NCBI GenBank assembly: GCA_026692885.1
Contig: JAPLNJ010000961.1
Span: forward strand, 1-57,599
DNA from: Planctomycetota bacterium
GTDB taxonomy: Bacteria; Planctomycetota; Planctomycetia; Pirellulales; Pirellulaceae
DNA: 57,599 bases
Direction of reading: 5' to 3'
Below, piece after piece: positions 34,301 to 44,419 of the stretch; position 1 is the stretch's first letter, and each line of letters starts with the position of its first letter. The notes under the pieces are model-generated. The model ran no database searches, was not told the origin of the DNA, and saw nothing but the letters and a program-made list of their open reading frames with translations. Position numbers and translations under genes: made by a program.

Positions 34301-35179
34301 ATGAAGGTATTTGTGGATTACTGGCGCCAATCGTTGGCGGCAGTCACGTTGGCGGCGGTGCTAAGTTCCGCCTCTGGAGACACTTCACGGACCCTCGCGG
34401 CAGAAGGGGAGCGTGAGGTGCCGCTCATCAAACTCGAGCGTGAAGGCGGCGAGCGGGAGGCGGTGAAGGAAAAGCGGGAAGGCGAACGAGGCGAGGCTCG
34501 TAAGGAACGTGAGGAACGGAAGCCGGAGGCTCGTGGGGAGCGCGAACGCGGCCGAGAAGGCGGCGAAAAATCTGAAGCCCGATCCCGAGAACTTGCGCAG
34601 CGTCGAGCCCATTTGCAGGAGCAGGCCGCGGAGATTCGTGGCAAGCTGGAAGCCTTGAAGCCCGATCAGGACGCCGCAGCGCGGGAGTTAAGGGAGGCGT
34701 TGGAACGTGTTGAGAAGCAGCTGCGCGAACTGCCGTCGCCGGCACCCGATCGCGAACGCGGGCAAGCGCGGCTGGAGGAGTTGAAAGCGGCCCACCGCCG
34801 GGCCAAGGAAGCTGGCAAAGAGGACGAGGCGGAAGGTCTGGAACGCGAGGCCCGTGAATTGATGCGGATGCTGGAACAGCGTCCCGGCGATCGCCCGGTC
34901 GGACGCCCCGAGGGGGATGACGCCCAGCGTCGGATGCAGCACCTCCGTGTGGCCATCGAGAATCTCCGCGCCGCCGGACTGAATGATCAAGCGGAGGCCC
35001 TCGGGCGGGATGCCGAGCGACTCGCGCGCGGCGAGCGGCTGGATGGCGCGCGCAACGTCCCCGCGGCTGCGCCGCAACTCGAACGCGCGGTGCAGGAGCT
35101 GCGTGGCCAAGTCCAGGAACTGCGTCAGCAGATGTCAGAGATCCGCCAGCACCTCAAAGCCTTGGCCGAAAAACGTTAG
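34301..35179 (+). CDS. Secreted, highly charged coiled-coil protein of unknown function
   Basis: A 292-residue protein. MKVFVDYWRQSLAAVTLAAV gives a signal-peptide-like N-terminus, with cleavage possible near SSASG. The next ~80 residues are very rich in Glu, Arg and Lys. From ~100 on, heptad-like repeats predict long coiled coils (AHLQEQAAEIRGKLEAL, VQELRGQVQELRQQMSEIRQHL). The ATG at 34301 has AAGGAG 8 bases upstream. An in-frame ATG at 34196 would add another hydrophobic stretch (ATILVALLLVVVSCTAW) and is an alternative. I do not recognise a family. It is probably a periplasmic or envelope structural protein. Confidence 0.7.
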   Translation: MKVFVDYWRQSLAAVTLAAVLSSASGDTSRTLAAEGEREVPLIKLEREGGEREAVKEKREGERGEARKEREERKPEARGERERGREGGEKSEARSRELAQRRAHLQEQAAEIRGKLEALKPDQDAAARELREALERVEKQLRELPSPAPDRERGQARLEELKAAHRRAKEAGKEDEAEGLEREARELMRMLEQRPGDRPVGRPEGDDAQRRMQHLRVAIENLRAAGLNDQAEALGRDAERLARGERLDGARNVPAAAPQLERAVQELRGQVQELRQQMSEIRQHLKALAEKR

Positions 35180-35295
35180 ACAATGGCCGAGTCGAAAGCA
35201 TGTGGGGTACGATTTCAGCGTGCCAAGTACGTTGGAAGACGTGCCCCACGACACCTGCACGTGGTCACGTCTCTCCGAGACGCGGATCCCGGTCT

Positions 35296-36903
35296 CTACC
35301 TGAGCCGCTGGCGCAGTTCGTCGACGCAGTCGTCCACTTTCACACGCCATTGTTCCAGCGTATCGCGGTTGCGGAAGGTGACGGTGCGGTCCTGGAGGGT
35401 CTGACTGTCGACCGTGATGCAGTACGGCGTGCCGGCTTCGTCTTGGCGGCGATAACGGCGTCCGACGGCTCCTTTTTCGTCGTAGAAGACGTTGAAGTTC
35501 GGCTTGAGCGCGCGGTAGATCTCGCGGGCGATTTCCGGCATGCCGTCTTTCTTGACCAGGGGGAACACGGCGGCTTTGATGGGCGCCAAACGCGGGTGGA
35601 AACGCATCACGACGCGGGTCTGCAACTTGCCGTTTTCGTCCGGTGCTTCGTCTTCCGTGTAGGCTTCACACAGGAAGGCGAGGGCCCCGCGATCAGCGCC
35701 TGCCGAGGGTTCGATCACGTGCGGCAGGTAACGCTCGCCGGTCAGGTCGTCGCGATAGCTCAGGTCCCGCCCGCTGCCCTTCCACTTGGGCTTACCGTCC
35801 GGTCCGAGTTGCAGTTGTAGCGGCCGGCTCTTCTCGTCCAGCTTGCCTTCCATGTGGCTGCGCAAGTCGAAGTCGCCGCGGTGGGCAATGCCCTCCAACT
35901 CGCCGAATTCGCCTTGGGGCAAGAACGGAAAAGCGTACTCGATGTCCGCCGTGCCGGTGGAATAATGGCTCAATTCTTCCGTCGCATGCTCGCGCAGTTG
36001 CAGCCGGTCGCTCGCCAATCCCAGCGAGGTGTACCACTGCAGCCGCCGGTCGCGCCAGTACCGATACCACTGTGGCGATGAGTTGGGATGGCAGAAGAAC
36101 TCGATTTCCATCTGCTCGAACTCGCGGGAGCGGAAGGTGAAGTTCCGCGGCGTGATCTCGTTGCGGAAACTCTTGCCAATTTGGGCTATCCCGAAGGGGA
36201 CCCGCACGCGGGTGCTATCCAAAACGTTCTTATAATTCACGAAGATGCCCTGGGCCGTCTCCGGCCGCAGGAACGTCTTGCTGTTCTCATCGCGAAGGGC
36301 GCCGGTGTACGTCTCGAACATCAGGTTGAACTCGCGAGGTTCGGTCAGCGTGCCCAAGGTCTTGGCCGCCGGGCCGAGGACCTGGGCCAGGTTCTGGACC
36401 TGGGGTAAGCTGACAAATCCGCCGTCCCACTTGAGCTCCTCCGCGTCCTTGGCGCGAAGCTTGAAGTACTTGAGTGCGCGGCTGAGCGTGTCCTCCTCTT
36501 CTTGGCTCACCTCGGCCACCGTGGCCACGAAGATTCGCTCGCCCTTGGCTGCGACCCAGCGTCCCCGGACTTGATCGTAACGGTAGCGACTTTTCGACTC
36601 ACGGCAATCGACCATGAAGTCGTGGAACAGGTCGTAGTGACCGGAGCACTTCCACACCTGCGGGTGCATGATGATGGTACAATCCAAGCCGGTCATCTCG
36701 TAAGCTTCCGGCGCGCCCGGTGGGACCGCAGAATCATCGTGGCCGGTGACCATGTCTCGCCACCAAGCCTCCTTGAGATTGCGTTTCAACTCCACGCCCA
36801 ATGGCCCATAGTCCCAAAAACCGTTCAAGCCGCCATAGATCTCGCTGGACTGGAACAGGAAGCCACGGCGTTTGCACAGCGAGACAAGTTTTTCCATTTC
36901 CAT
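35296..36903 (-). CDS. glyS: Glycyl-tRNA synthetase, single-chain class II
   Basis: A 535-residue synthetase of the eukaryote/archaea-like homodimeric type (not the alpha2beta2 form). Motifs: YGGLNGFWDYGPLGVELKRN near the N-terminus, TFLRPETAQGIFVNYKNVL, the motif-2 region FGIAQIGKSFRNEITPRN, FRSREFEQMEIEFF, and the motif-3 region VIEPSAGADRGALAFL. The C-terminal anticodon-binding domain starts near RLAPIKAAVFPLVKKDG. The ATG at 36903 begins the conserved MEKLVSLCKRRGF helix. It is monocistronic. Confidence 0.95.
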   Translation of the reverse strand: MEMEKLVSLCKRRGFLFQSSEIYGGLNGFWDYGPLGVELKRNLKEAWWRDMVTGHDDSAVPPGAPEAYEMTGLDCTIIMHPQVWKCSGHYDLFHDFMVDCRESKSRYRYDQVRGRWVAAKGERIFVATVAEVSQEEEDTLSRALKYFKLRAKDAEELKWDGGFVSLPQVQNLAQVLGPAAKTLGTLTEPREFNLMFETYTGALRDENSKTFLRPETAQGIFVNYKNVLDSTRVRVPFGIAQIGKSFRNEITPRNFTFRSREFEQMEIEFFCHPNSSPQWYRYWRDRRLQWYTSLGLASDRLQLREHATEELSHYSTGTADIEYAFPFLPQGEFGELEGIAHRGDFDLRSHMEGKLDEKSRPLQLQLGPDGKPKWKGSGRDLSYRDDLTGERYLPHVIEPSAGADRGALAFLCEAYTEDEAPDENGKLQTRVVMRFHPRLAPIKAAVFPLVKKDGMPEIAREIYRALKPNFNVFYDEKGAVGRRYRRQDEAGTPYCITVDSQTLQDRTVTFRNRDTLEQWRVKVDDCVDELRQRLR

Positions 36904-37377
36904 AGTGATTTAGCTTTCGCTTTTTGGAGTCTCCAACAGTCGTCCGAAGCTCAGCACGCCTGTTTTACGGGAAGCACGCCTCTTTAGAAAGTGGGCTAGT
37001 CCTACCGTCCGCGAGTCCGCGAAAACGCGGCTGTGGTGGAACTCCCCCCCGCAGGGTAGATGTCGGATGCGCCACGCAAGTAACGAAACAGCCGATGGTT
37101 AGGGCTTGATTGGAACTTCGGCGACCGGTAGAATCAAGGCGGTACTCTGGATACCGCCGCCGTGATCGACTGTTTCTAGATCGGGACGTTCGTCCTAGGC
37201 GCGTCGCAAGAAGACAATGGCCTGTTGACGGGCTAAGTTATAGCGGTCGGGAATGCGGTGTTCCCCAGGGGACGGTCGCCGAGCATGGTCGTGTCGGCCG
37301 ATCCCGTTGAATCACTGACGCGAACCGTCGTCGAACGAAAGAAAAAGACTGGCTGCTTTGGCCGGATCGAGAGGCAC
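36904..37377. other. Intergenic between divergent glyS and kinase genes
   Basis: About 470 bases that should carry both promoters. A GGCGGTAC…/GGATACCGCC hairpin lies at ~37137-37160. I see no T-box-like leader for glyS and no coding sequence. An earlier start for the kinase at 37285 is possible. Confidence 0.4.
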
Positions 37378-40300
37378 ATGGCCGACAGTACCGCGCAGCA
37401 CGACATGAACCCGTTGGACGAGAACCGGTTGGACGGGAATCCGCTGGAGGAGGCAGGCCGAGAGTCTTGGGATAGCGATATCACCAAGGCGGCCCCCGTG
37501 GACCGGGAACTGCCGATTCAGGCGGCGGGCGGGCCAGTCGTCAAACAGCCGGCGCCGGGAGCGGCTAGCTATGTCTGCCTGCAGCAAGAGACGGTGATCT
37601 CCAAGCCAACGCTGGCCGTGGAGAAGTTGCCGATTTCCACGGACACGATCCCGCCTGGCTCAACCTCGCAGGAACTCGGCAAGTTGCTGGAAGGGACCAG
37701 TCTGGGGCACTTTCGCCTGGAGGAGTTCGTCGGTGGTGGCGGGATGGGCGCCGTATTCCGCGCCGCGGACACGATGCTGGGACGCACGGTGGCGGTCAAA
37801 GTGCTGTCGCGAGACAGGACCGACACCGAGACGCTGCGGCGATTCCAGAACGAAGCCCAGAGTGCGGCCCGACTCGACCACGCCAACATCGCGCGTGTCT
37901 ACTACCATGGCGAAGACAAGGGACTGCACTACATTGTCTTCGAGTTCATCGAAGGCAAGAACATCCGGCAATTGGTGGAGCAGAAGGGAGCCTTGCCGTT
38001 GGACGAGGCCATCAACTACACGCTTCAAGTGGCCGAAGCGCTGGAGCATGCCTCACAACAGGGCGTAGTCCACCGCGACATCAAACCTTCGAATATTTTG
38101 GTCCTCGCCGATGGACGCGCCAAGCTGGTGGATATGGGCCTGGCCCGGCTGCATCAGTCCGGTGCGGAGGAACTTACCGCCAGTGGGGTGACGCTCGGAA
38201 CGTTCGATTATATCTCGCCGGAGCAGGCCCGTGATCCGAGGGCAGCGGACGTGCGCAGCGACCTGTATTCGTTGGGCTGCACGCTGTATTTTATGCTGAC
38301 GGGCAGACCGCCGTTTCCCAACGGCACGGTGCTGCAGAAGCTCCTGAGCCACAGTAGCGAAGAGCCGTCTGACCCGCGCATGTTTCGTCCTGAGCTGGAC
38401 GAGGAAGTGATCCGGATCATTCATAAGTTGCTGGCCAAGCAACCGGCTCAACGGCATCAGCGGCCCAGCGAGTTGGTCGGCGAATTGCTGTTATTGGCGG
38501 AGCGTCTGAATCTAACGAGTGTTACCGGCGGCGGCACCGTGTGGATCGCGCCGGCCCGCTCCACGCTGTCCCTGATCGAGAAAAGCCTGCCCTGGGTTGT
38601 GCCTCTGGCCGCCTTGCTGGCCGCGGTCTTGGCGGTGGAGAGGTTCTGGCCCGCCTCGCCGTCGTCCACCTTCGCCGATACGCATCGACCGATCTTAACG
38701 CTGCCTGCAGAGTCTCGGCCCCCCAAGCCGACTGAGCCGCCCGCAGAAAACACGGAGAAACATCAGTCCCAGGGCGAACATGCTGCGGGAAACTCGGCGG
38801 CCCGCCAGCCAGACGCGGCAGATCCCGAGAGGCTCGGCAAGCCAGCCTCCCCAGCTCCCCCCGCGTCTCGTGTCCCGGACTCTGCGGACCAAACCGACGG
38901 TACTCCGTCAGGTTCGACTCCGTCAGGTTCGACTCCGTCAGGCCGTCCGGGGGAATCGTTGGCCAGTCGCAGCCCGCCGAATCCACCGAGCGTGGCGCGA
39001 GAAGTCCCGCCGGCGACTGTTCCGCCAGCGGCCACAGATTCTGCGTCTAACCCCGTGACGCCGCCCAGTGGTACGCCTGGAACGCCGGCAGAATCGCCGC
39101 CCAAAAACGGCTCGTCGGCCAGCGAGTCACATCCAACGCCCACGGCTGAGGTCGGGACTAGCGAGTCTGGAGCGAAACCGTCCGTGTCCACGAGGATCAT
39201 CGTCGGACCCGTAGGTAACGCCATCCCGGAGGGTGCGAAGCCGTTCGATACGCTGGCCGCCGCGTGTCAGGAAGCGGTTGCGTTGGGGGTGACCACGATC
39301 GAACTGCATTTCAATGGCCCGCGCGAAGAGCATGCCTTGACGATCCGGGCCAAGGGACTGACGATCCGTAACGGACAGGGTTTCCGGCCACAGATCGTGT
39401 TTCGGCCGGTAACCGACGAATCGCGAATGATTCAGGTCAGCGGGACGGAATTGATCTGGCAAGGCGTGTCCGTGCGGCTCGATTTGACCATGAGTTCCGC
39501 GGCCGCATGTTCGCTCTTCTACCTGCGCAATACCGCAGCCTTGGACATCCAGGATTCGGTGCTGACCATCCGCAACCTGACTGATGAAGGTCGAGTCGTG
39601 TGCAATCACGCGGCCGTCGTGGAACTGGAGGGCGAGACGGCTGGCTTACTTGCGCCGGGCGGCGATTCGGCCGCGGCGAGTATCCCGCCCCGCATCGAGC
39701 TGGAAAACTGCATCGTGCGAGGCCAGGCGGGTCTGCTTCGCGCCGAAGAAGTCGTGCCGTTTACTGTTGTTTGTCAGCAGTCCTTACTGGTGCTCCGTGA
39801 CTGGGTGATTGATGCGGGCGGGGCACGCTCGACGCCTCGCGACAAGCCGGAACGAATCAATCTGGTGTTGAAAAACGTCACCGCCGTGCTGCAGCACGGA
39901 CTGTGCCGCTTATCCAGCGATGCCACGGCGCTGCATCAGTTGGACTTGGTGACCGACTCGAAGAACAGCATTGTGTATGTGACCGACGCGCATGCGGCGC
40001 TGCTCGAACGCCGCGGTGTCAGCGGGGCCAGCGAAGTCGCCAAACGACTGTACGTGCACGGTCGAGACAACTTTTACCCGGGGGCGACGGCCCTCCTGAG
40101 GATCAACCCGTCGGATGATCCCAACCAGTACACGGACTTTGGCTTCGAACGCCGCGAGGAGAGTTGGTATCAGGAAGAAAGCCCCCGGTTTTCACTCATG
40201 TGGAAGAACCCGCCACCCACGGATCGTACTGAGGATGTGCAGACGCCGACGGATTATCAATTGGACGACCGTGAGAACAATCCTGCCCGGATGACCAGCG

Positions 40301-40398
40301 ACGACGTCCCCGCCGGCGTCGACCAGGCCCGTTTGCCGTTGCTGCCCGGGTTCGTGTCCGAGACGCCACCGGCGCCGCTGCCGTCGCCACCCAAGTGA
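37378..40398 (+). CDS. Membrane Ser/Thr protein kinase with extracytoplasmic beta-helix-like domain
   Basis: About 1006 residues. A ~100-residue N-terminal region precedes a PknB-type kinase: P-loop VGGGGMGAVFRA, lysine in VAVKVLSRD, HRDIKPSNIL, a DFG variant DMGLARL, and SPEQARDPRAADVRSDLYSLG. One transmembrane helix follows (WVVPLAALLAAVLAV). Next comes a long Pro/Ser/Glu-rich linker with three TPSGS units from a 15-bp tandem repeat near 38909. The C-terminal ~400 residues (from IIVGPVGNAIPEGAKPFDTL) have short strand repeats like a right-handed beta-helix with carbohydrate-binding look. It is probably a surface sensor kinase. Start uncertain: ATG 37378 has AGAGG close by; ATG 37285 is also in frame. 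Confidence 0.85.
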   Translation: MADSTAQHDMNPLDENRLDGNPLEEAGRESWDSDITKAAPVDRELPIQAAGGPVVKQPAPGAASYVCLQQETVISKPTLAVEKLPISTDTIPPGSTSQELGKLLEGTSLGHFRLEEFVGGGGMGAVFRAADTMLGRTVAVKVLSRDRTDTETLRRFQNEAQSAARLDHANIARVYYHGEDKGLHYIVFEFIEGKNIRQLVEQKGALPLDEAINYTLQVAEALEHASQQGVVHRDIKPSNILVLADGRAKLVDMGLARLHQSGAEELTASGVTLGTFDYISPEQARDPRAADVRSDLYSLGCTLYFMLTGRPPFPNGTVLQKLLSHSSEEPSDPRMFRPELDEEVIRIIHKLLAKQPAQRHQRPSELVGELLLLAERLNLTSVTGGGTVWIAPARSTLSLIEKSLPWVVPLAALLAAVLAVERFWPASPSSTFADTHRPILTLPAESRPPKPTEPPAENTEKHQSQGEHAAGNSAARQPDAADPERLGKPASPAPPASRVPDSADQTDGTPSGSTPSGSTPSGRPGESLASRSPPNPPSVAREVPPATVPPAATDSASNPVTPPSGTPGTPAESPPKNGSSASESHPTPTAEVGTSESGAKPSVSTRIIVGPVGNAIPEGAKPFDTLAAACQEAVALGVTTIELHFNGPREEHALTIRAKGLTIRNGQGFRPQIVFRPVTDESRMIQVSGTELIWQGVSVRLDLTMSSAAACSLFYLRNTAALDIQDSVLTIRNLTDEGRVVCNHAAVVELEGETAGLLAPGGDSAAASIPPRIELENCIVRGQAGLLRAEEVVPFTVVCQQSLLVLRDWVIDAGGARSTPRDKPERINLVLKNVTAVLQHGLCRLSSDATALHQLDLVTDSKNSIVYVTDAHAALLERRGVSGASEVAKRLYVHGRDNFYPGATALLRINPSDDPNQYTDFGFERREESWYQEESPRFSLMWKNPPPTDRTEDVQTPTDYQLDDRENNPARMTSDDVPAGVDQARLPLLPGFVSETPPAPLPSPPK

Positions 40399-40593
40399 GT
40401 CTGGAATTGCGTCAGAGACGGGTGGGCGAGGCTCCTGCCTCTGAAAATTGCCCTTAGGACCGGCGCAGCAATATGTGTGGAAAGCATCGTAGTTGTCATG
40501 CTCCGTCTTGACGACGTGTCATGTCCCGGACCTGTCCCACTTTCGGCTACGCTTGAAAATCCGAGGCGCAGCGCGTAGACTTACTGCCAGTCC

Positions 40594-40629
40594 GAAACCC
40601 GGTTTCCTGGCGGAGGCCGGGTTTCTTTC
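40594..40629 (+). terminator. Terminator-like hairpin upstream of ilvB
   Basis: GAAACCCGG (40594-40602) pairs with CCGGGTTTC (40617-40625), followed by TTTCG. A second hairpin, GTTCCCGC-TCG-GCGGGAAC, sits at 40683-40701 just before the ilvB ribosome-binding site. The pair could be a terminator and a leader structure (attenuator-like) for ilvB. No leader peptide rich in Leu, Val or Ile is seen. The T run is short, so termination is uncertain. Confidence 0.4.
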
Positions 40630-40729
40630 GTAGCGTGACAGCCGAAACAACAAGTATCCGAAATTCCGAAATCTAATAATTGGTTCCCGCTCGGCGGGAA
40701 CTTGGTTTGTTTCCTTGTGGAGGTATCTC

Positions 40730-42499
40730 ATGGCAACTGCCCAACAGGCCACTGGTACGCAAGTCATGAACGGCGCTGACATTCTGGTCAAGTCGCTGAT
40801 CGATCATGGCGTCGAAATTCTATTTGCGTACCCCGGCGGGGCCAGCATGCCGTTGCACCAGGCCTTAACTCGTTTCTCCGACCGACTCCGGACCATCTTG
40901 CCGCGGCACGAGCAGGGCGGCGGTTTTGCCGCTCAAGGCTACGCGCGTTCCACGGGGAAACCCGGAGTCTGTATGGCCACGAGCGGACCCGGAGCCACGA
41001 ACTTGGTGACGGCCATCGCCGACGCCAAACTGGACAGCATTCCCCTGATTGCCATCACCGGTCAGGTGACCACGCGGGCCATCGGTACGGATGCTTTTCA
41101 AGAGACGCCGATCGTGGAAGTCTGTCGGGGGATCACCAAGCATCACTACCTGGTGACTCGGATCGCCGATGTGCCGCGGATCGTCAAGGAGGCGTTCCAC
41201 ATTGCGACGACGGGTCGTCCCGGTCCCGTGTTGATCGACCTGCCCAAAGACATCCAGCTAGAAAAAGCGGCGGTGGACTGGAGCGTTCCCATGAATCTGC
41301 CCGGTTACCAGACCAAAGAGTCGCCCCACGCGGCACCGGAGCAGATCAATCAGGTGGCGGCGGCGATCAAGTTGGCCAAACGGCCCATGATTTATTGCGG
41401 GGGCGGGGTGATCTCGGCCAACGCCAGCGACGAGCTCCGCGAGTTCGTGCGGAGGACCGGCATCCCGGTGACGATGACGCTGATGGGCCTGGGCGCGTTT
41501 CCCAGCCGAGACCCGTTGTGTCTGGATATGCTGGGCATGCACGGTAGCGTGTACTCTAACTGGGCCATTCGCGACTGCGATCTGCTGCTGGCGCTCGGTG
41601 TCCGGTTTGACGACCGGGTCACCGGCAAGCTGGAGGCCTTTGCCAAACATGCGAAGATCGTGCACATTGATATCGACGCCTCGGAACTGAACAAGAACAA
41701 ACCGGCCCACTTCCCGATCGTCAGCGACGTCAAGTACGCCCTGCAGCAGTTGAACCAGACGGTCGAGCGGAAGGACGACATCGCGGATTGGGTCGCGCAG
41801 TGCCAACAGTGGAAACGGGAGCAGCCGTTCAAGTACGACCAGCAATTCGATGGAATTCTGCAACAGCATGCGATCGCCGAACTGTCGCGGTTGACGCAGG
41901 ACCGCGAGACCTTCATTACGACCGGCGTGGGACAGCATCAGATGTGGGCGGCACAGTTCTACAAGCTCCAGCGGCCGCGCCAATGGATGTCCAGTTCGGG
42001 GCTGGGCACGATGGGCTTCGGCCTGCCGTCCGCGATGGGAGTCAAGGTCGCGCATCCGGACGCCTTGGTAGTCGATATCGACGGTGATGGCAGCTTCCAG
42101 ATGAACATCCAGGAACTGGCCACGTGCATTTGCGAGGAATTGCCCGTCAAGGTGCTGCTGCTCAACAATCAGCACCTGGGGATGGTGGTGCAATGGGAGG
42201 ATCGCTTTATGGCGGGCAACCGGGCGCACACCTATCTCGGCCCGATTCACCACGCGGAAGCGAAGGGCCGCGGGGCAGGCCCCTTTGCCAGCGAACGCTA
42301 CCCGGACTACGTCGCGATCGCCAAAGGCTATGGCTGGGGCGCGGCGTCCGTCAGCCGGAAAGCCGAGCTCGTGGCGGCGCTGGAAGAAATGATCCGTTAT
42401 CCCGGCCCGTACGTGTTGGACGTGGTGACGCCGTACCAGGAGCACGTGCTCCCCATGATTCCGGCCAACCACACCGTGGACGATATGATTCTCGAATAG
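40730..42499 (+). CDS. ilvB: Acetolactate synthase, large catalytic subunit
   Basis: A 589-residue ThDP-dependent enzyme joining two pyruvates (or pyruvate and 2-oxobutyrate) for Val, Leu and Ile synthesis. The catalytic glutamate is in [66 protein letters not shown] and the ThDP motif [15 protein letters not shown]…[10 protein letters not shown] are clear. GGAGG lies 6 bases before the ATG at 40730. No small regulatory subunit gene (ilvN) is adjacent. The following genes are for lipid synthesis. Confidence 0.95.
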   Translation: MATAQQATGTQVMNGADILVKSLIDHGVEILFAYPGGASMPLHQALTRFSDRLRTILPRHEQGGGFAAQGYARSTGKPGVCMATSGPGATNLVTAIADAKLDSIPLIAITGQVTTRAIGTDAFQETPIVEVCRGITKHHYLVTRIADVPRIVKEAFHIATTGRPGPVLIDLPKDIQLEKAAVDWSVPMNLPGYQTKESPHAAPEQINQVAAAIKLAKRPMIYCGGGVISANASDELREFVRRTGIPVTMTLMGLGAFPSRDPLCLDMLGMHGSVYSNWAIRDCDLLLALGVRFDDRVTGKLEAFAKHAKIVHIDIDASELNKNKPAHFPIVSDVKYALQQLNQTVERKDDIADWVAQCQQWKREQPFKYDQQFDGILQQHAIAELSRLTQDRETFITTGVGQHQMWAAQFYKLQRPRQWMSSSGLGTMGFGLPSAMGVKVAHPDALVVDIDGDGSFQMNIQELATCICEELPVKVLLLNNQHLGMVVQWEDRFMAGNRAHTYLGPIHHAEAKGRGAGPFASERYPDYVAIAKGYGWGAASVSRKAELVAALEEMIRYPGPYVLDVVTPYQEHVLPMIPANHTVDDMILE

Positions 42500-42525
42500 A
42501 CCCCTTCCTACGGAAATCGGTCGTC

Positions 42526-43039
42526 ATGGCTATCACAGGGCCTGTGCTGGCACTGCTTGCCAAACTGCTCAGCGGCGCCAGTGTGCGCTGGATCGATTGC
42601 CAGCCGGACACCTGTCAACGGGTCTACTTCGCCAACCACACCAGCCACCTGGATGCGTTGGTGCTGTGGTCCTGCCTCCCCCGAGAGGTCCGGACGGTGA
42701 CCCGGGCCGTCGCTGCGAAGGACTATTGGGAACGAGGACCGCTACGGCGACACATTGCCAAGTCGTTCAATGTGTTGCTGATCGAACGTATGGAGATCAA
42801 AGTTCATCAAAGCCCGGTCGATCTGATGCTGCGAGAAATGGGCGCCCGATATTCCTCTGGAATTGATCCCCGTTTACATGGATAATCTGAATCGTGTGTT
42901 GCCGCGGGGAGAAGTGCTGCCGGTACCCCTCTTGAGTTGCATTACCATCGGCCCGCCCCTGTGGCTGGAGGCCGGTGAATCGAAAGTGAATTTTCTGACG
43001 CGAGCGCGTGAAGCGGTGCGTCGCCTGAGAGACCTGTAG
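42526..43039 (+). pseudogene. 1-acyl-glycerol-3-phosphate acyltransferase (PlsC-like), deleted and frameshifted
   Basis: The first part, MAITGPVLALLAKLLSG…VYFANHTSHLDALVLWS, carries the HX4D acyltransferase motif and continues to SPVDLMLREMG. The last part, RPDIPLELIPVYMDNLNRVL…AREAVRRLRDL ending at the TAG 43037-43039, lies in another frame. Between them the block with the FPEGTR motif and about 35 residues are missing. The junction is at about 42843. The remaining upstream frame ends at 42885. The enzyme would be inactive. cdsA follows 6 bases downstream, a natural partner, since PlsC makes the phosphatidic acid that CdsA activates. Confidence 0.75.
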
Positions 43040-43045
43040 ATCAGC

Positions 43046-44149
43046 ATGGGCAACCGTTTCCTAACCCTGATTACCGACCTGTGTGGATTCGCTTCGCCGT
43101 TGCCCGGGGAGGCGGGCGAGCCGCAGGCGTTAAGCGCCCAGACGACGTACTGGCTGCTGGGCGTCGTGTTGGCGTTGCTGGCCGTGGCCTATGCGGTGGG
43201 CCGACTGATGAAGCGGTATCCCGAGGGCACGCTCAATCCGGCCTTGATCGAACGGTTCAATTGCCGCATCCGGGTGTGGTGGTTGATGTGCGCGATTCTG
43301 GTGGCGGCCTTCCTGTTGGGGCGTGTGGCCACGGTCACGTTGTTTGGTCTCATTTCGTTCTGGGCGCTGCGCGAATTCATTACGATGACGCCCACGCGGC
43401 GGGGAGACCACCGCACACTGTTTTGGGTATTCTTCGTGTTCACGCCGGCTCAGTATTTCCTGGTGGGGTTGAGTCCGGAGACGTACGAGTGGATGTGGGG
43501 CGTACGGAATCGGGACTTCTATGCCCTGTACAGCATCGCCATCCCCGTGTTCGCTTGGCTGTACATTCCGGCCCGCAACGCCTTCTCAGGCGACCACAAG
43601 CGATTCTTGGAACGCTCGGCCAAGATCCAGGCGGCACTCTTTATCTGCGTGTATGCCCTGAGCTTCGCGCCGGCGCTACTGAACTTGAAGTTGACCACCT
43701 CCCACGGTGCCGCCTGGGGCCAACCCGGGTCGAACCTGCCCAATGCCGGCCTGCTGTTCTACTTCATTCTGATCGTCCAACTGCAGGACGTCTTGCAGGA
43801 TGTGTGGAGCCGACTGGTGGGGCGGCGTGTCATCGCGCCCGCCATCAACGCCAGTCGTACCTGGGAGGGGTTCCTCGGCGGCGTCACCAGTGCCACGCTG
43901 ATCGGGGCCTTGTTATGGTGGGCGACGCCTTTCCGTTTCTGGGAGGCCGCCTGCATGTCGATGGTCGTGGCCGTCATGGGATTTGGCGGCGGCATGGTGA
44001 TGTCGGCCATCAAACGCGATCGCGGGGTCGCGGATTACGGTACGCTGGTCCAGGGGCACGCTGGCGTGGTGGACCGCATTGACTCGATCTGTTTCGCCGC
44101 TCCGGTCTTCTACCACCTCACCCGCTGCTTCTTTTCGGCCGTCTCGTGA
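43046..44149 (+). CDS. cdsA: Phosphatidate cytidylyltransferase
   Basis: A 367-residue integral membrane enzyme making CDP-diacylglycerol. There are about eight hydrophobic segments, e.g. TYWLLGVVLALLAVAYAVG, MCAILVAAFLLG, LFWVFFVFTPAQYFLVG and AALFICVYALSFAPALL. The CdsA signature is at the C-terminus: INASRTWEGFLGG and AIKRDRGVADYG…GHAGVVDRIDSICFAAP, with the metal-binding Asp residues. It directly follows the broken acyltransferase gene. Confidence 0.9.
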   Translation: MGNRFLTLITDLCGFASPLPGEAGEPQALSAQTTYWLLGVVLALLAVAYAVGRLMKRYPEGTLNPALIERFNCRIRVWWLMCAILVAAFLLGRVATVTLFGLISFWALREFITMTPTRRGDHRTLFWVFFVFTPAQYFLVGLSPETYEWMWGVRNRDFYALYSIAIPVFAWLYIPARNAFSGDHKRFLERSAKIQAALFICVYALSFAPALLNLKLTTSHGAAWGQPGSNLPNAGLLFYFILIVQLQDVLQDVWSRLVGRRVIAPAINASRTWEGFLGGVTSATLIGALLWWATPFRFWEAACMSMVVAVMGFGGGMVMSAIKRDRGVADYGTLVQGHAGVVDRIDSICFAAPVFYHLTRCFFSAVS

Positions 44150-44269
44150 GAGGTCCCGCGTCCCCGTCGACAACCGGTTTCCGGAGTGCTGTACTTCGCA
44201 TCTTGCCTGTGGCATACTGCTGCGTAGTCGTTCGTCCCTCCGTCCTAACACATGCCGGCCGCAACCAAA

Positions 44270-44356
44270 GTAGCAGGGCTCTCCAGAGCCGTGTTGGCAC
44301 GACTCCTGAATGGTAAATCGCTTCCGATACTGCCCGGCTCTGGAGAGTCAGGCTAC
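44270..44356. repeat. REPIN-like palindrome pair, GTAGCAGGGCTCTCC family
   Basis: GTAG at 44270 starts a hairpin around CTCTCCAGAG; the inverted partner CGGCTCTGGAGAGTCAGG ends in CTAC at 44353-44356. Related copies lie at 53611-53650, 55278-55301 and 56711-56788. It sits just upstream of coaD. Confidence 0.75.
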
Positions 44357-44419
44357 GAAACATGCACGCACCGTGCCTGCATCACCGCCTCGAAGACACT
44401 ACCGACGGGAGAGTCCCGC

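Noticed and set aside
41258..42472. 404-residue open frame on the minus strand
   Set aside because: Antisense to ilvB, which has a full set of motifs and a strong ribosome-binding site.
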